Positions 24,463 through 33,823 of a stretch of 64,000 nt of DNA are shown one piece after another. A program made the position numbers and the translations under genes. Source of the stretch: Stieleria neptunia (GTDB lineage Bacteria; Planctomycetota; Planctomycetia; Pirellulales; Pirellulaceae); contig NZ_CP037423.1 of the NCBI RefSeq assembly GCF_007754155.1, positions 8,428,938 through 8,492,937 on the forward strand, written 5' to 3'. The notes beneath the pieces are model-generated. The model made no database searches. It was not told where the DNA came from and saw only the letters and a list, made by a program, of their open reading frames with translations. How positions within the stretch are numbered: position 1 is the first letter of the stretch; every line of letters starts with the position of its first letter.

Positions 24463-27400
24463 ATGATGCGTGACCGATCGCTTCCCATCGTCTTGATGCT
24501 CTGCTTCCTTGCACCCACCGCGGTGGCCGAGCAAACCGATCCGAACGAGCCGCTCAGCTACGCCCGTGACATTGCACCGATCTTGCAACGCAACTGCGTC
24601 GCCTGTCACCGCGCCAAACAAGCCGAGGGTGGGCTGTCGCTGGAGACACACCAGGCGATCCAGGCCGGCGGCGACAGCGGATCGTTGCTCGTTGCCAAGC
24701 AGCCCGACTCGAGCGTGCTGTATCTGCGGGCGAGCGATGACGACGATCCGATGCCACCGGACGACAACACGGTGGGCGCCAAACGGTTGACGGCAGAGGA
24801 ACTCGCGTTGCTGCGGACCTGGATCAACCAGGGCGCGATCCTGGACGGGCAGGTCGACGACGATGAGATCGCTTGGCAACCCATCCCCGAATCGGTTCGC
24901 AACAGTTATTCGATCGCCGTTGCACCGGACAACCGCATGATCGCGATCGGGCACGCCAATCGGGTCGAACTGCGCGACGCGCATTCCGGTCAACACCTAG
25001 GAAATTTGATCGACGAAAGCCTGCCCCAATCCGGCGTCGCAGACTTTGACGTCGTCCAGGCCATCGCATTTTCCCCGTGGGCCGATCGGATTGCCACCGG
25101 CGGCTACCGAACCGTTCGCATCTGGAAACGACAATCGACCGAGCCCTCCGTTCCGCTCGCCCTTCGCCACGCGTCGGGGCCCACCACCGTCAGCCCCGAC
25201 CGGGCTGCGGTCGCGGTGGTCAATGCCATCGGTGACGTCGAAATCCGGACGACGGCTTCCCAGGAATTGCGGGTCACCCTCCCCAGTCTTGGACCGGTCG
25301 CCGGGATCGCCTGGTCGCACCCCGAACAATTGGTGGTGGGATACGAAAGCGGAGACATCGGCATTTATGGTGCTCACGACGGAACGTCCATCCGACGCAT
25401 GAAGCTGGACCATGCCATCGCAACGGTCGCGCAGAGCAGCGACGGAAACTTTGTCGCCTCGCTCGGCACGAACGGTCAAGTCCGGCTGTTTAACGGCGAC
25501 CAACCGCATCCCTCGCAAATCGTCGACGCGCTCAACGACGCCACCTCGATCGCGTTTTCCGCTCCCGGCACGTTGGTCGTTGGCACCGCGTCGGGCGTTT
25601 GCAAACTGATCGATCCGGCAGCTGACAAAGTGGTGCGTGAACTTGCTCATGGATCAAGTGTTCCAGCGCTCGCCATCGACAAAGCGGGAAAGACCCTCGT
25701 GACCGGTGGCAGCGATGGGATTGCAAAACGATGGAACACCGAAGACGGAAAGCTGTTGCAAACGTTTCTCGGCGACAGCCAATCACAGCTTCGGATCGCC
25801 TCGCTGGACCGGGACGTCAAACGCGAACAGTCGTGGCTGCAAACGTTGGAGGGCAAGACGAAGGAACTCAATCAGTTGCTCGAAAAAGAGGAAGCGGCGC
25901 TGGCGAAAGTGACCGAGGCTCGGGAAAAAGCCGTCAAGGAACTCGATGAAAAAGCCAAACAGCGTGACGACACGGCCAAAATGATTGCGGGCACCGAACA
26001 AACCATCGTCGACGCCCAAGCGAAGATCGACACATCGACGCGGGCCGCCGCGGATGCGGAGTCCTTGATCGCCAAGAACCAGGCTCAAATGGAGTCGTTG
26101 AAGACCGAGTTGCAACCGTTAGAAAAACAGTCCGCGACCGCCGTCTCGCAAGTGCAACTGGCCCAGGCAAAAGTCGATGAAGCCAATCGAATGCTGGCCG
26201 CTGCGAAACAGTCGGCCGAGCTTCTGGCAAAGCAAGTGGAGGCGAAGAAAACACAACTGGCGAGCGTCACCCAAACCAGTGCGGCCGCTGGTGAAACCCT
26301 GGCGAAATCCAAAGCCGCGGCGGCTGAAGCGGCCAAGCAACTCGAATCCGCCAAAGCAACACTCACCAAACAGCGCGAGTCCCTTGCCGCGGTGGAGAAA
26401 GAGGTTGAAAAGAAGCAGGCCGACGCAGCCGAACGCGAACAAGCACTGGTGACGGCGCAAAAAACGCGTGATCGTGCGTCTGCGAATCTGCCCGAGCACC
26501 AAGAGACCCTGCGGCAGCGAAACAATCACCTGGCGGATCTAAAACATCACCACGCCAACCTCGTGGATCGCCAAAATCAATCGCCGGCGATCTCATCGAT
26601 CGCGTTGTCCGACGACGAGGCGTCGCTCGCCGTGGTCGATGTCGAAGGCGGCGTGCGGACGTTTCAATTGACTGATGCGACGCCGCTGGAACGATTCCAG
26701 CTTTCCGACGCCACAGGCTCCAACGTTTTCGCCGACGCCTACTTCCTGGATCAACACCAGCTGGTCGTCCATCGTCACAGCGGACCTCCCCTGACGATTG
26801 ATTCACGGCAGCGGTGGGTTCTCGAGCGGACGATCGGTGGGCTTGAGTCCGACCTGATCTCCGACCGCGTGACGTCACTGGATTTTCGCGGCGACGGGCA
26901 ATCGATCGCGATCGGCAGCGGGACGCCCAGCCGTCAAGGACAGGTCTTGATCGTCGCCACGTCCAACGGCGACGTGTTGCGTCAGTTTGACGATCTGCAC
27001 AGCGATTCGGTGTTGTGTGTTCGCTTTTCACCCGACGGCCGACTGCTCGCGACCGCTTCGGCCGACAAGACCATCCGTTTGTTGGACGTGCAGACCGAAG
27101 AGGTCGTCGGTGCGCTCGATGGACACACCCATCATGTCCTGTCGGTCGCCTGGAAACGCGACGGTCGACTGATCGCCAGCGGAAGCGCTGACGGAACGAT
27201 CAAGACATGGGACGTGGAAACCGGCCAACAAAAACGCACCATCGGCGGATTCCCCGATGAAGTCACCGCAGTGGAGTTTTTGGGCGACAGCACACGCGTA
27301 GCCAGCAGCTGCGCCGACGGACAATTGCGGATTCACGAAACCAACAACGGCGGGTCGGTCGCGGCGGCCGCGGCCCCGGGCGATTTCCTGTTCACACTCG

Positions 27401-27498
27401 GAATCAGCGCCGACGCCAGCGGCGTGTTTGCCACCGGCCAAACCGGCACCGTGCACGTCTGGCAAACCGAAGGGTTAAAACCCGCCGGACAGTGGTAG
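24463..27498 (+). CDS. Secreted cytochrome c-WD40 protein with central coiled coil
   Basis: ATG at 24463 (1011 residues) is preferred; an upstream TTG extension lacks a signal. A signal peptide (LPIVLMLCFLAPTAVAE) precedes a planctomycete cytochrome domain with C45-V-A-C48-H49 and MPPDDN. WD40 blades follow up to ~445, then a long coiled coil (~447-706, many KxxE/AxxL heptads), then a second set of blades (SDSVLCVRFSPDGRLLATAS, DGHTHHVLSVAWKRDG). It is exported and could bind a redox partner and a surface scaffold. It comes last in the unit DUF1501-DUF1549/DUF1553-PPC-cytochrome. The coiled coil placed between two propeller halves is the remarkable feature. Confidence 0.85.
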   Translation: MMRDRSLPIVLMLCFLAPTAVAEQTDPNEPLSYARDIAPILQRNCVACHRAKQAEGGLSLETHQAIQAGGDSGSLLVAKQPDSSVLYLRASDDDDPMPPDDNTVGAKRLTAEELALLRTWINQGAILDGQVDDDEIAWQPIPESVRNSYSIAVAPDNRMIAIGHANRVELRDAHSGQHLGNLIDESLPQSGVADFDVVQAIAFSPWADRIATGGYRTVRIWKRQSTEPSVPLALRHASGPTTVSPDRAAVAVVNAIGDVEIRTTASQELRVTLPSLGPVAGIAWSHPEQLVVGYESGDIGIYGAHDGTSIRRMKLDHAIATVAQSSDGNFVASLGTNGQVRLFNGDQPHPSQIVDALNDATSIAFSAPGTLVVGTASGVCKLIDPAADKVVRELAHGSSVPALAIDKAGKTLVTGGSDGIAKRWNTEDGKLLQTFLGDSQSQLRIASLDRDVKREQSWLQTLEGKTKELNQLLEKEEAALAKVTEAREKAVKELDEKAKQRDDTAKMIAGTEQTIVDAQAKIDTSTRAAADAESLIAKNQAQMESLKTELQPLEKQSATAVSQVQLAQAKVDEANRMLAAAKQSAELLAKQVEAKKTQLASVTQTSAAAGETLAKSKAAAAEAAKQLESAKATLTKQRESLAAVEKEVEKKQADAAEREQALVTAQKTRDRASANLPEHQETLRQRNNHLADLKHHHANLVDRQNQSPAISSIALSDDEASLAVVDVEGGVRTFQLTDATPLERFQLSDATGSNVFADAYFLDQHQLVVHRHSGPPLTIDSRQRWVLERTIGGLESDLISDRVTSLDFRGDGQSIAIGSGTPSRQGQVLIVATSNGDVLRQFDDLHSDSVLCVRFSPDGRLLATASADKTIRLLDVQTEEVVGALDGHTHHVLSVAWKRDGRLIASGSADGTIKTWDVETGQQKRTIGGFPDEVTAVEFLGDSTRVASSCADGQLRIHETNNGGSVAAAAAPGDFLFTLGISADASGVFATGQTGTVHVWQTEGLKPAGQW

Positions 27499-27561
27499 GG
27501 CAATGCCACCTACCGGCATTTGTTATCTTCAAGGCCCCCTCCCTATCCACAGGATTGCCCC

Positions 27562-29025
27562 ATGACGTCGCCACAGAATCCCAAGCCCTCGCGTGTCTCT
27601 CGGCGGACGTTTCATCGGGCCGCGGCGGCGACGTTCGGGGCCGCCGCCGGCTTTCACTTCTTTCCCGCGTTGGCGGACAAGAAACTTGAGAAACCGACGC
27701 TGGCGGCGATCGGCGCCGGCGGCAAGGGGCTGTCGGATATCAACGGTGCGGCCAAGGCCGGATTCCAAGTCGTCTCGCTGGTGGACGTCGTCGATGCCCG
27801 ACGACTCGGTAATCCGCCAGGTGACCGCAAAGCCGTCTCGCGTTTGAAGAAACTCTCCGGCGTGCGCGAGCAATACGACGATGCCTCGTTTTACCGCGAC
27901 TACCGCGAGATGTTGGCCGACACGGGCGACAAGGTCGACGCCGTGACCGTCTCGACACCCGACCATCACCACTTCCACGCCTCCGCGATGGCGATGCTGG
28001 CGGGGAAACATGTCTATTGCCAAAAACCCTTGACGCATGGGATTTGGGAGGCGCGGATGCTCAGCGAACTCGCCGCCAAAACCGGCGCCAAGACGCAAAT
28101 GGGCAATCAGGCCCACGCCAACGACCACATGCGACGCTGCGTCGAACTGGTCCGCGCAGGAATCGTCGGCAAGGTCCGAGAAATCCATGCCTGGACCAAC
28201 CGACCGATCTGGCCGCAAGGCTTTGCCAAACCGCCTGAAAAAGAACCCGTTCCCGATGCGATCGATTGGCAACAATGGTGCGGACCGGCCCCGTTTGTCG
28301 ATTACAGTTCACGCATCGCGCCCTTCGCGTGGCGCGGTTGGTGGGATTATGGAACCGGCGCCCTTGGCGACATGGCCTGCCACATCATGGACATGGGTTT
28401 CTGGGCCATGGATGCCAAATCGGCGCGCAGTGTTCGTGCCACCCAAGCCGGCGCGACCGATCTGTCCCCGCCGATCAACTCGGTCTTGAAATGGGAATTC
28501 GATGCGACGCCTTATTCCGCCAAAGACGGATTCGCGTTTCACTGGTACGACGGCTACATCGATGCCAAATTTGATCGCCAGAGTTGGCAATTGATCAAGA
28601 ACGGTGACGAGTACAACCATCCCGACAAAGAGGTCTTGGGGGACGTCGATTTTTCACGCTATGGAAGCGTGATCATCGGAGACGCCGGCAAACTGTTCTT
28701 CAATCGAGCACGCAACAATTGGGTGTTGGAAACGGGCGCGTCGATCGACCGGTTCGATTGGCCAGACGAATCGCTGCCGCGTGCCAACCAACAAAACAGC
28801 TACGTCGAATGGATGGACGCGGTGACCGGCAATATCGATCAAGCCCAATCGCACTTCGGCCACTCCGGCCCCATGACCGAGATGATCTTGTTAGGCGTCA
28901 TCGCCCAGCGCAATCCCGATGAAACGCTGCAGTGGGATTCCCAATCGATGACCATCCGGGGACGCGATGACCTGAGCAACTTGGTCCGCCGCGATTATCG
29001 CCAGGGCTGGGAGTCACCGGTCTAG
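27562..29025 (+). CDS. Gfo/Idh/MocA-family oxidoreductase, Tat-exported
   Basis: The ATG at 27562 gives 487 residues and places a twin-arginine signal (SRRTFHRAAAATFGAAAG) at 13-30, so the enzyme is exported. The NAD(P)-binding fold opens LAAIGAGGKGLSD and the second family motif appears as YCQKPLTHG (usually EKP). Family members oxidise or isomerise sugars using NAD(P), and exported planctomycete ones act on unknown carbohydrates. It follows the cytochrome/WD40 gene by 63 bases on the same strand and may belong to the same transcript. Substrate cannot be told from the sequence. Confidence 0.88.
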   Translation: MTSPQNPKPSRVSRRTFHRAAAATFGAAAGFHFFPALADKKLEKPTLAAIGAGGKGLSDINGAAKAGFQVVSLVDVVDARRLGNPPGDRKAVSRLKKLSGVREQYDDASFYRDYREMLADTGDKVDAVTVSTPDHHHFHASAMAMLAGKHVYCQKPLTHGIWEARMLSELAAKTGAKTQMGNQAHANDHMRRCVELVRAGIVGKVREIHAWTNRPIWPQGFAKPPEKEPVPDAIDWQQWCGPAPFVDYSSRIAPFAWRGWWDYGTGALGDMACHIMDMGFWAMDAKSARSVRATQAGATDLSPPINSVLKWEFDATPYSAKDGFAFHWYDGYIDAKFDRQSWQLIKNGDEYNHPDKEVLGDVDFSRYGSVIIGDAGKLFFNRARNNWVLETGASIDRFDWPDESLPRANQQNSYVEWMDAVTGNIDQAQSHFGHSGPMTEMILLGVIAQRNPDETLQWDSQSMTIRGRDDLSNLVRRDYRQGWESPV

Positions 29026-29080
29026 CACACGCGCCGCTCGCCGACCGGCCGATGCTCAATCGGGATCCGACGCGTCAATG

Positions 29081-29149
29081 GTGAGCCGCTGGCCGTAAGG
29101 CCTCGGGCAGGCGCCACGATGCCCGGCCGCTTACGCGTCACAGCTCACT
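29081..29149. repeat. Imperfect palindrome with GTGAGC/GCTCAC ends
   Basis: Arms GTGAGCCGCTGGCCGTAAGG and the complement-like stretch ending GCGTCACAGCTCAC pair imperfectly, with CCGTAAG/CTTACG matching. It sits 3' of the Gfo/Idh/MocA gene. No gene is seen between 29026 and 29198. Confidence 0.5.
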
Positions 29150-29198
29150 CAATCAACAGCCAGTGGCCCGTGACGCAATGCCCCGATACGTGCGTGCT

Positions 29199-29696
29199 TC
29201 AGGTACGCAGGGTCAATTGAAAGTAAGCGACATCCAACCAGCGATCAAATTTGCGACCGACTTCGGTGAACCGGGCGACCTCGGTAAAGCCGAGCGACTT
29301 TTGAAGTTCCATGCTGGCGAGGTGTTCGGTGCAGACCCCACCGATCAAGACATGAAACCCGAGTGCTGACGCTCGTTCGATCAGATCGGTCAACAGCGCG
29401 CGTCCGATCCCACGTCGATGCCACTGGTTGTCGATATAAAAGGAAACCTCGGCGGTTTCGGAATAGGCCGGACGGGGATGCCACTGGCTCAGCGAAGCCC
29501 AACCGACGACGGTCCCGTCGACGCAATAAACCGTCACCGGATGCCGCTCGCCATGTGCCCTCAGCCAGGCGAGCCGATCCGGGATCGATTCAGGTTCGGT
29601 GTGAAACGTGCACGTGGAAGTGCGAACGTAGTGATTGTAGATGTCGCAAATGGCGGTCGCGTCGGATTCCTCGGCGAGCCTGATCAAGGTCTCCAT
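29199..29696 (-). CDS. GNAT acetyltransferase (phosphinothricin/amino-acid type)
   Basis: ATG at 29696 gives 165 residues, close to the usual length. The order TIRLAEESDATAICDIYNHY-like opening, VVGWASLSQWHPRPAYSETAE, the acetyl-CoA loop QWHRRGIGRALL and GFTEVARF are typical of the PAT/YncA group, which acetylates phosphinothricin-like compounds, methionine sulfone/sulfoximine or other amines. The real substrate is unknown. It is transcribed towards the Gfo/Idh/MocA gene and has no clear partner. Confidence 0.85.
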   Translation of the reverse strand: METLIRLAEESDATAICDIYNHYVRTSTCTFHTEPESIPDRLAWLRAHGERHPVTVYCVDGTVVGWASLSQWHPRPAYSETAEVSFYIDNQWHRRGIGRALLTDLIERASALGFHVLIGGVCTEHLASMELQKSLGFTEVARFTEVGRKFDRWLDVAYFQLTLRT

Positions 29697-29758
29697 CAAC
29701 TCCCTCGGATCGTCAACGTTTCATGAAAGCGGAAAAACGAACAGCCGCAGAAATCTAC

Positions 29759-29853
29759 GCGGAAAAGGGGTCAGGCCCCAAAAATGCGCAGCACCCTATG
29801 GGCCATTTGTTTTTTGGGGCCTGACCCCTTTTCCGCTTGACCCCTTTTCCGCT
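29759..29853. repeat. Hairpin element with GGGGTCAGGCCCC core
   Basis: GCGGAAAAGGGGTCAGGCCC at 29759 pairs with GGGCCTGACCCCTTTTCCGC ending at 29836, and the right end is duplicated (CCCCTTTTCC) up to 29853. It resembles REP-type palindromes found in many bacteria. It lies between the GNAT gene and the end of the DUF1559 gene. No gene is visible in 29697-29914. Confidence 0.65.
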
Positions 29854-29914
29854 CGCCGAGAGTGTTGACGGACCGCCGCTGACAATCAAGGCCCTGTACC
29901 AGAACGGCGGAAAT

Positions 29915-30850
29915 CTAAAATTCTCCGACAATCTCGTTGCCGTGACGTGTCGCCAGGGCGTCGTAGAGTTCGGCGTCGATGTTCTCGGTGATCGCGCGGA
30001 CGGAACCGTCGCAAAGGGCGAACTGGCAGAGCCCCACGTGGGGAGCGGCGAGACCTTTGTCATCGCCGTCTTTCTGGTTCGGTCGAAATTGGGTTTCAAA
30101 CAGCACCATGTGTCCGTGGTCGTCGTCCAGTTCGTCGATATCGCGAACCGCCGCACTCCACGCGTTCTCAAATGAACTGTGCCCGCCGGCGGTGGTTTGG
30201 CTCAACGGGATCGGTCCGTTGTGCCGCTCGCCGAACGCCAGGGTGTTGGACAGCCCATCAACGATCGCCGCGACCCGCGTCCGACTGTTGCGATAAAACA
30301 CGCCTCGGCTTGCGGTCGGGGTGTCGTCCAAGTTCGTCGACGGGTCGGCGGGTCCCCAGTTGGCCGCATAACTGGCCGCCGCGTACTGCTCGATCGGGTC
30401 GGACGACTCGTCGCGAATCACAAAGGCATCCGCGGAATACGTATCGCTGGGGCACAAGAAAACTTCTAACGGAAGCTCGCGTGCCTGCTGATTTTCCGGC
30501 GCCCAAACCGGCCGGTTGTAATCAAACAACACCGCGACTTGCCCTTGTTCAAGCTGTGGCAACATCGCCGCTCCCCAAGCCAGTCCCATGTGGTTGGCCG
30601 GCCGCATGGGAGTTCCCTGGGGACCGGGCTTGTGCAAGTAGCCCGATGGAAACACTTTGAACGTCGCTTCGTAATTGTGAAGCCCAAGGGCCAGCTGTTT
30701 CAGATTGTTCTGACAAGACATTCGACGGGCGGCTTCCCGCGCCGCCTGGACCGCCGGCAGCAACAACCCGACCAGGATCCCGATAATCGCGATCACGACC
30801 AGTAATTCGACAAGGGTAAAGGCGGACCGGCGGGGCGAGGCGTGAGTCAT
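29915..30850 (-). CDS. DUF1559 protein with pseudopilin-type N-terminus
   Basis: This 311-residue protein has the prepilin-like leader ([35 protein letters not shown] starting at 9), cleaved after a short basic segment, then a C-terminal DUF1559 domain ([37 protein letters not shown] at the end). DUF1559 proteins exist in very large families in planctomycetes and their role is unclear; the leader implies assembly by a type II secretion/type IV pilus-like machine. The secretin at 48678 and GspE-like ATPase at 15726 are candidate parts. The His-rich lipoprotein gene ends 71 bases upstream on the same strand. Confidence 0.9.
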   Translation of the reverse strand: MTHASPRRSAFTLVELLVVIAIIGILVGLLLPAVQAAREAARRMSCQNNLKQLALGLHNYEATFKVFPSGYLHKPGPQGTPMRPANHMGLAWGAAMLPQLEQGQVAVLFDYNRPVWAPENQQARELPLEVFLCPSDTYSADAFVIRDESSDPIEQYAAASYAANWGPADPSTNLDDTPTASRGVFYRNSRTRVAAIVDGLSNTLAFGERHNGPIPLSQTTAGGHSSFENAWSAAVRDIDELDDDHGHMVLFETQFRPNQKDGDDKGLAAPHVGLCQFALCDGSVRAITENIDAELYDALATRHGNEIVGEF

Positions 30851-30921
30851 GGCGTTTCAATCGCAGGGCTGGACAAGGACGGAGGATCTAGTGGCTGAAT
30901 TTTCTCATCGGCCTGGACAGA

Positions 30922-31602
30922 TTACTCTACAACCACGTCCAGTTCACCCATTCGGTAGACGACATTCTCTGAAACATCAAACGCGTGGCCCGCCGCGTCC
31001 ATCGCCCAGTCCGTGAACCGGATTTCGCTGCCTTGCTCCGCGAACAGCGTTTGTATTTGGGGTGGCAACGTTGCTTCATATCCGCCTTCCTGACCGTTTT
31101 TCTCCAGATCCAAACTCAGCGTCAGCCCGGCGGATTCGACGGTCAGCCGAAGGACCGGCGGCGCCGGACCGACGTCCCAGCGTTCCCACGGACCTTCCTC
31201 GGATTCCGAGAGAAAATAAACCGTCAATCGATCCGGAAACCCCTCGACGATCTCAACGTGTGGACCCAATGGAACGGGACGCTTGGTTGGTTGGGGCGCC
31301 GAAGCCAGCTCGCCCTTCCAGCGCAAGCTCACGATCGTTCCACCATGGGGAGCCGGCCAGTGGCGGTGACCGTGCGCATGGGGATGGGCGTGGGCGCCGC
31401 TGAAGTTGTCGCCATGGTCGTGGTCATGACGATGCGGATCACCGTGCAAATGTTTGTGATCGTGCCGTAAATCGGTCTGCGTATCGATGACGACGACCGG
31501 GGCCGGCGGCGTGGATTTGCCGCAGCCCAAACCGCCGAGCAACGTAGTCGCCGCCACGGCAGTCCAAGCGACGGCGAATCCGGTGGTGGTGATGCGTTTC
31601 AT
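30922..31602 (-). CDS. Histidine-rich lipoprotein, putative metal binder
   Basis: The ATG at 31602 gives 226 residues with a lipobox (LLGGLGCGK, C at about 27). The next 70 residues carry a dense His/Asp region (LRHDHKHLHGDPHRHDHDHG, then HAHPHAHGHRHW), typical of metal-binding or metal-chaperone segments. The remaining ~130 residues are a beta-rich domain of unknown function. Such proteins may store or deliver zinc, nickel or copper. The DUF1559 gene follows 71 bases downstream on the same strand. The alternative upstream start is in lower-quality sequence. Confidence 0.72.
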   Translation of the reverse strand: MKRITTTGFAVAWTAVAATTLLGGLGCGKSTPPAPVVVIDTQTDLRHDHKHLHGDPHRHDHDHGDNFSGAHAHPHAHGHRHWPAPHGGTIVSLRWKGELASAPQPTKRPVPLGPHVEIVEGFPDRLTVYFLSESEEGPWERWDVGPAPPVLRLTVESAGLTLSLDLEKNGQEGGYEATLPPQIQTLFAEQGSEIRFTDWAMDAAGHAFDVSENVVYRMGELDVVVE

Positions 31603-31737
31603 GGATCGATTGTACTGCAGTAGCAAATCATTGCCCGCCCCGTTGCCCGACTCGATGCCGGTCCTGCGCCAAAGCGTCACTTCCGCTTTGTGGCAACTTC
31701 GCTAGGCTATCGGTCCCTCCGCCACCCCCAGCCTGCC

Positions 31738-32637
31738 GTGCTCGAAGACTCGTACCACCTGCTGTTTCCTCTCGCCGCCAGCGTTCTATTCGCTTGTGGC
31801 CTGCTTTTTTTGAAACGGGCAACCCTCGAAGGGGCGAATCCGTGGACGGTGTCGTTGGTCGCCAATCTGTGGGCGGCGACGCTGTTTTCGGGGTTTTGGT
31901 TTCTCGAGAGCGAACCGGTCAACGTCTGGCTGCTCTGGCAACCGGCGCTGGTGGCGGTATTTTACATCAGCGGTCAGATGGGGACGTTTTTTGCGATCAC
32001 GCACGGCGACGTCTCGATCGCGGCCCCGCTGTTCGGTATTAAAGTGTTGCTGGTGGCGATTCTGGCGACGTTGATCGGTGGCCAAAGTCTGCCTGCGGCG
32101 ATTTGGTTGGCGGCCACGCTGGCGACCGTCGGCATCGCACTGGTTCAGTGGACGGGGTCGGGTACCCACAGCCGCATCGGCTACACGATTCTGAGCGCGA
32201 TGGCTGCCAGCACGTCGTTTTCGATCTTTGACGTTTTGGTCCAGCGGTTTTGCGCTTCGCCGATTGCGGCGTGGTCCACGGGACGTTTTTTGCCGATCAT
32301 GTTCTGGTTCGTCGCCGGCTTCTCCACCGTCTTTTTGGTCGGCTTCCAGCGGGAAAAATTTGCGCTCCCCGCGGTCCGGCGTTCCCTGCTGATCGGCGGA
32401 TTGCTGATCGGTTTACAGGCGCTCTGCATCGTCTTCACTCTGTCCGCCTTCGGGGACGCACCGCGGGTGAACGTGGTTTATTCGATGCGGGGCATCTGGG
32501 GCGTCCTACTTGCCTGGGGGGCGGCGTTGATCTGGGGCGGCAGCGAAGCTGATTTATCACGAAAAAAGATGGTCTTTCGTCTCGGCGGCGCCCTGTTGAT
32601 CACGATTTCGGTCGTGATCGCGATTCTGTTTGGATAA
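31738..32637 (+). CDS. DMT/EamA-family transporter
   Basis: A GTG at 31738 (about 300 residues) is the most plausible start; a GTG at 31690 is also open. The protein has about ten hydrophobic helices (YHLLFPLAASVLFACGLLFLKRAT, VANLWAATLFSGFWF and so on), the usual EamA/drug-metabolite transporter architecture, which exports or imports small metabolites across the inner membrane. Substrate cannot be inferred. It is divergent from the His-rich lipoprotein gene and is followed by the zinc dehydrogenase gene on the same strand. Confidence 0.78.
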   Translation: MLEDSYHLLFPLAASVLFACGLLFLKRATLEGANPWTVSLVANLWAATLFSGFWFLESEPVNVWLLWQPALVAVFYISGQMGTFFAITHGDVSIAAPLFGIKVLLVAILATLIGGQSLPAAIWLAATLATVGIALVQWTGSGTHSRIGYTILSAMAASTSFSIFDVLVQRFCASPIAAWSTGRFLPIMFWFVAGFSTVFLVGFQREKFALPAVRRSLLIGGLLIGLQALCIVFTLSAFGDAPRVNVVYSMRGIWGVLLAWGAALIWGGSEADLSRKKMVFRLGGALLITISVVIAILFG

Positions 32638-32742
32638 GGCTCGCAAACGCGGCAAGCTGCATCTCATTGCGTTAAATCCGTTATCTTTTAGGCTAACGGT
32701 TCGAATCCGTTTCACCTCTCCCCCTGACCGAGATCTTGACGC

Positions 32743-33786
32743 ATGAAAGCGATGTTGTTGACCGAGTACAAACACCTGGAAGTCACCGAAGTGGACAACC
32801 CCACGGTCGGCCCGAAAGATCTGCTGGTTCAAGTGAAAGCGTGTGGCATCTGCGGCAGCGACATCCACGGGTACGACGGCAGCAGCGGGCGTCGAATTCC
32901 GCCCTTGGTGATGGGGCACGAAGCGTCCGGAGTCGTTGCCGAAATCGGCAGCGAAGTGACCGGTTTTGCCGTCGGCGATCACGTGACCTTCGATTCCACC
33001 GTTTCCTGTGGCGATTGTTTTCACTGCCGCCGCGGCGAAATCAACCTGTGCGACAACCGCACCGTCCTGGGCGTCTCGTGTGGCGAGTATCGTCGTCACG
33101 GTGCGTTCGCCGAACTGGTCTCGGTGCCCCAACACATCTGTTACCGATTGCCCGAAGAGATGCCGTTCGAACACGCCGCCTTGATCGAAGCGGTCTCGGT
33201 GGCCGTGCACGCGGCCAACCGAACGCCGGTCCAACTGGGTGATACGGCGGTGGTCGTCGGCAGCGGCATGATCGGATTGTTGACCATCCAAGCGATCCGA
33301 CTGGCCGGATGCGCCAAAGTGATCGCGGTGGATTTGGACCAGGACCGCCTGGACGCGGCATTGTCGCTGGGGGCCGACGTGGCGCTCAAGGCCGACGAGG
33401 TCGATGTCGCCGAAGAGGTTCGAAAACTGACCGCCGGCCGCGGCGCCGATGTGGCGTTGGAAGTCGTCGGCGCCAGCGCCACGATCGACACCGCCATCGC
33501 CTGCCTGCGCAAGGGCGGCTCGATCACGCTGGTCGGAAACCTGGCGCCGCGCGTCGAAGTCCCCCTGCAAGCGATCGTCACCCGAGAATTAAACGTTTTT
33601 GGTACATGCGCCTCGTGCGGCGAGTACCCTGCGTGCATCGAATTGATGCGGAGCGGCGCCATTCAGGTCGCACCGCTGATTACCGCGACGGCAACACTCG
33701 AAGAAGGCCCCGAATGGTTCTCACGTCTTTATGCCGGTGAGAAAGGTGCGATGAAGGTGGTCATTCAACCGGGCGTGTCGGCGTAG
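32743..33786 (+). CDS. Zinc-dependent medium-chain alcohol dehydrogenase
   Basis: This 347-residue protein shows the MDR dehydrogenase plan: catalytic zinc ligands C37 (GICGSDIHG) and H59-E60 (MGHEASG), structural zinc cysteines C89, C92, C95 and C103, and an NAD-binding fold with VVVGSGMIGLL. It resembles sorbitol, galactitol-1-phosphate or threonine dehydrogenases, oxidising polyols or amino alcohols with NAD. The neighbouring aldose 1-epimerase (33824-34948) suggests a sugar pathway. Exact substrate not identifiable. Confidence 0.9.
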   Translation: MKAMLLTEYKHLEVTEVDNPTVGPKDLLVQVKACGICGSDIHGYDGSSGRRIPPLVMGHEASGVVAEIGSEVTGFAVGDHVTFDSTVSCGDCFHCRRGEINLCDNRTVLGVSCGEYRRHGAFAELVSVPQHICYRLPEEMPFEHAALIEAVSVAVHAANRTPVQLGDTAVVVGSGMIGLLTIQAIRLAGCAKVIAVDLDQDRLDAALSLGADVALKADEVDVAEEVRKLTAGRGADVALEVVGASATIDTAIACLRKGGSITLVGNLAPRVEVPLQAIVTRELNVFGTCASCGEYPACIELMRSGAIQVAPLITATATLEEGPEWFSRLYAGEKGAMKVVIQPGVSA

Positions 33787-33823
33787 CCTGTCCCCCAAAT
33801 TATCCCTCCCAATTTTTCCGATC

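Noticed and set aside
32640..32742. Possible complete tRNA gene
   Set aside because: Only the T-arm pattern fits; acceptor and anticodon stems are missing.
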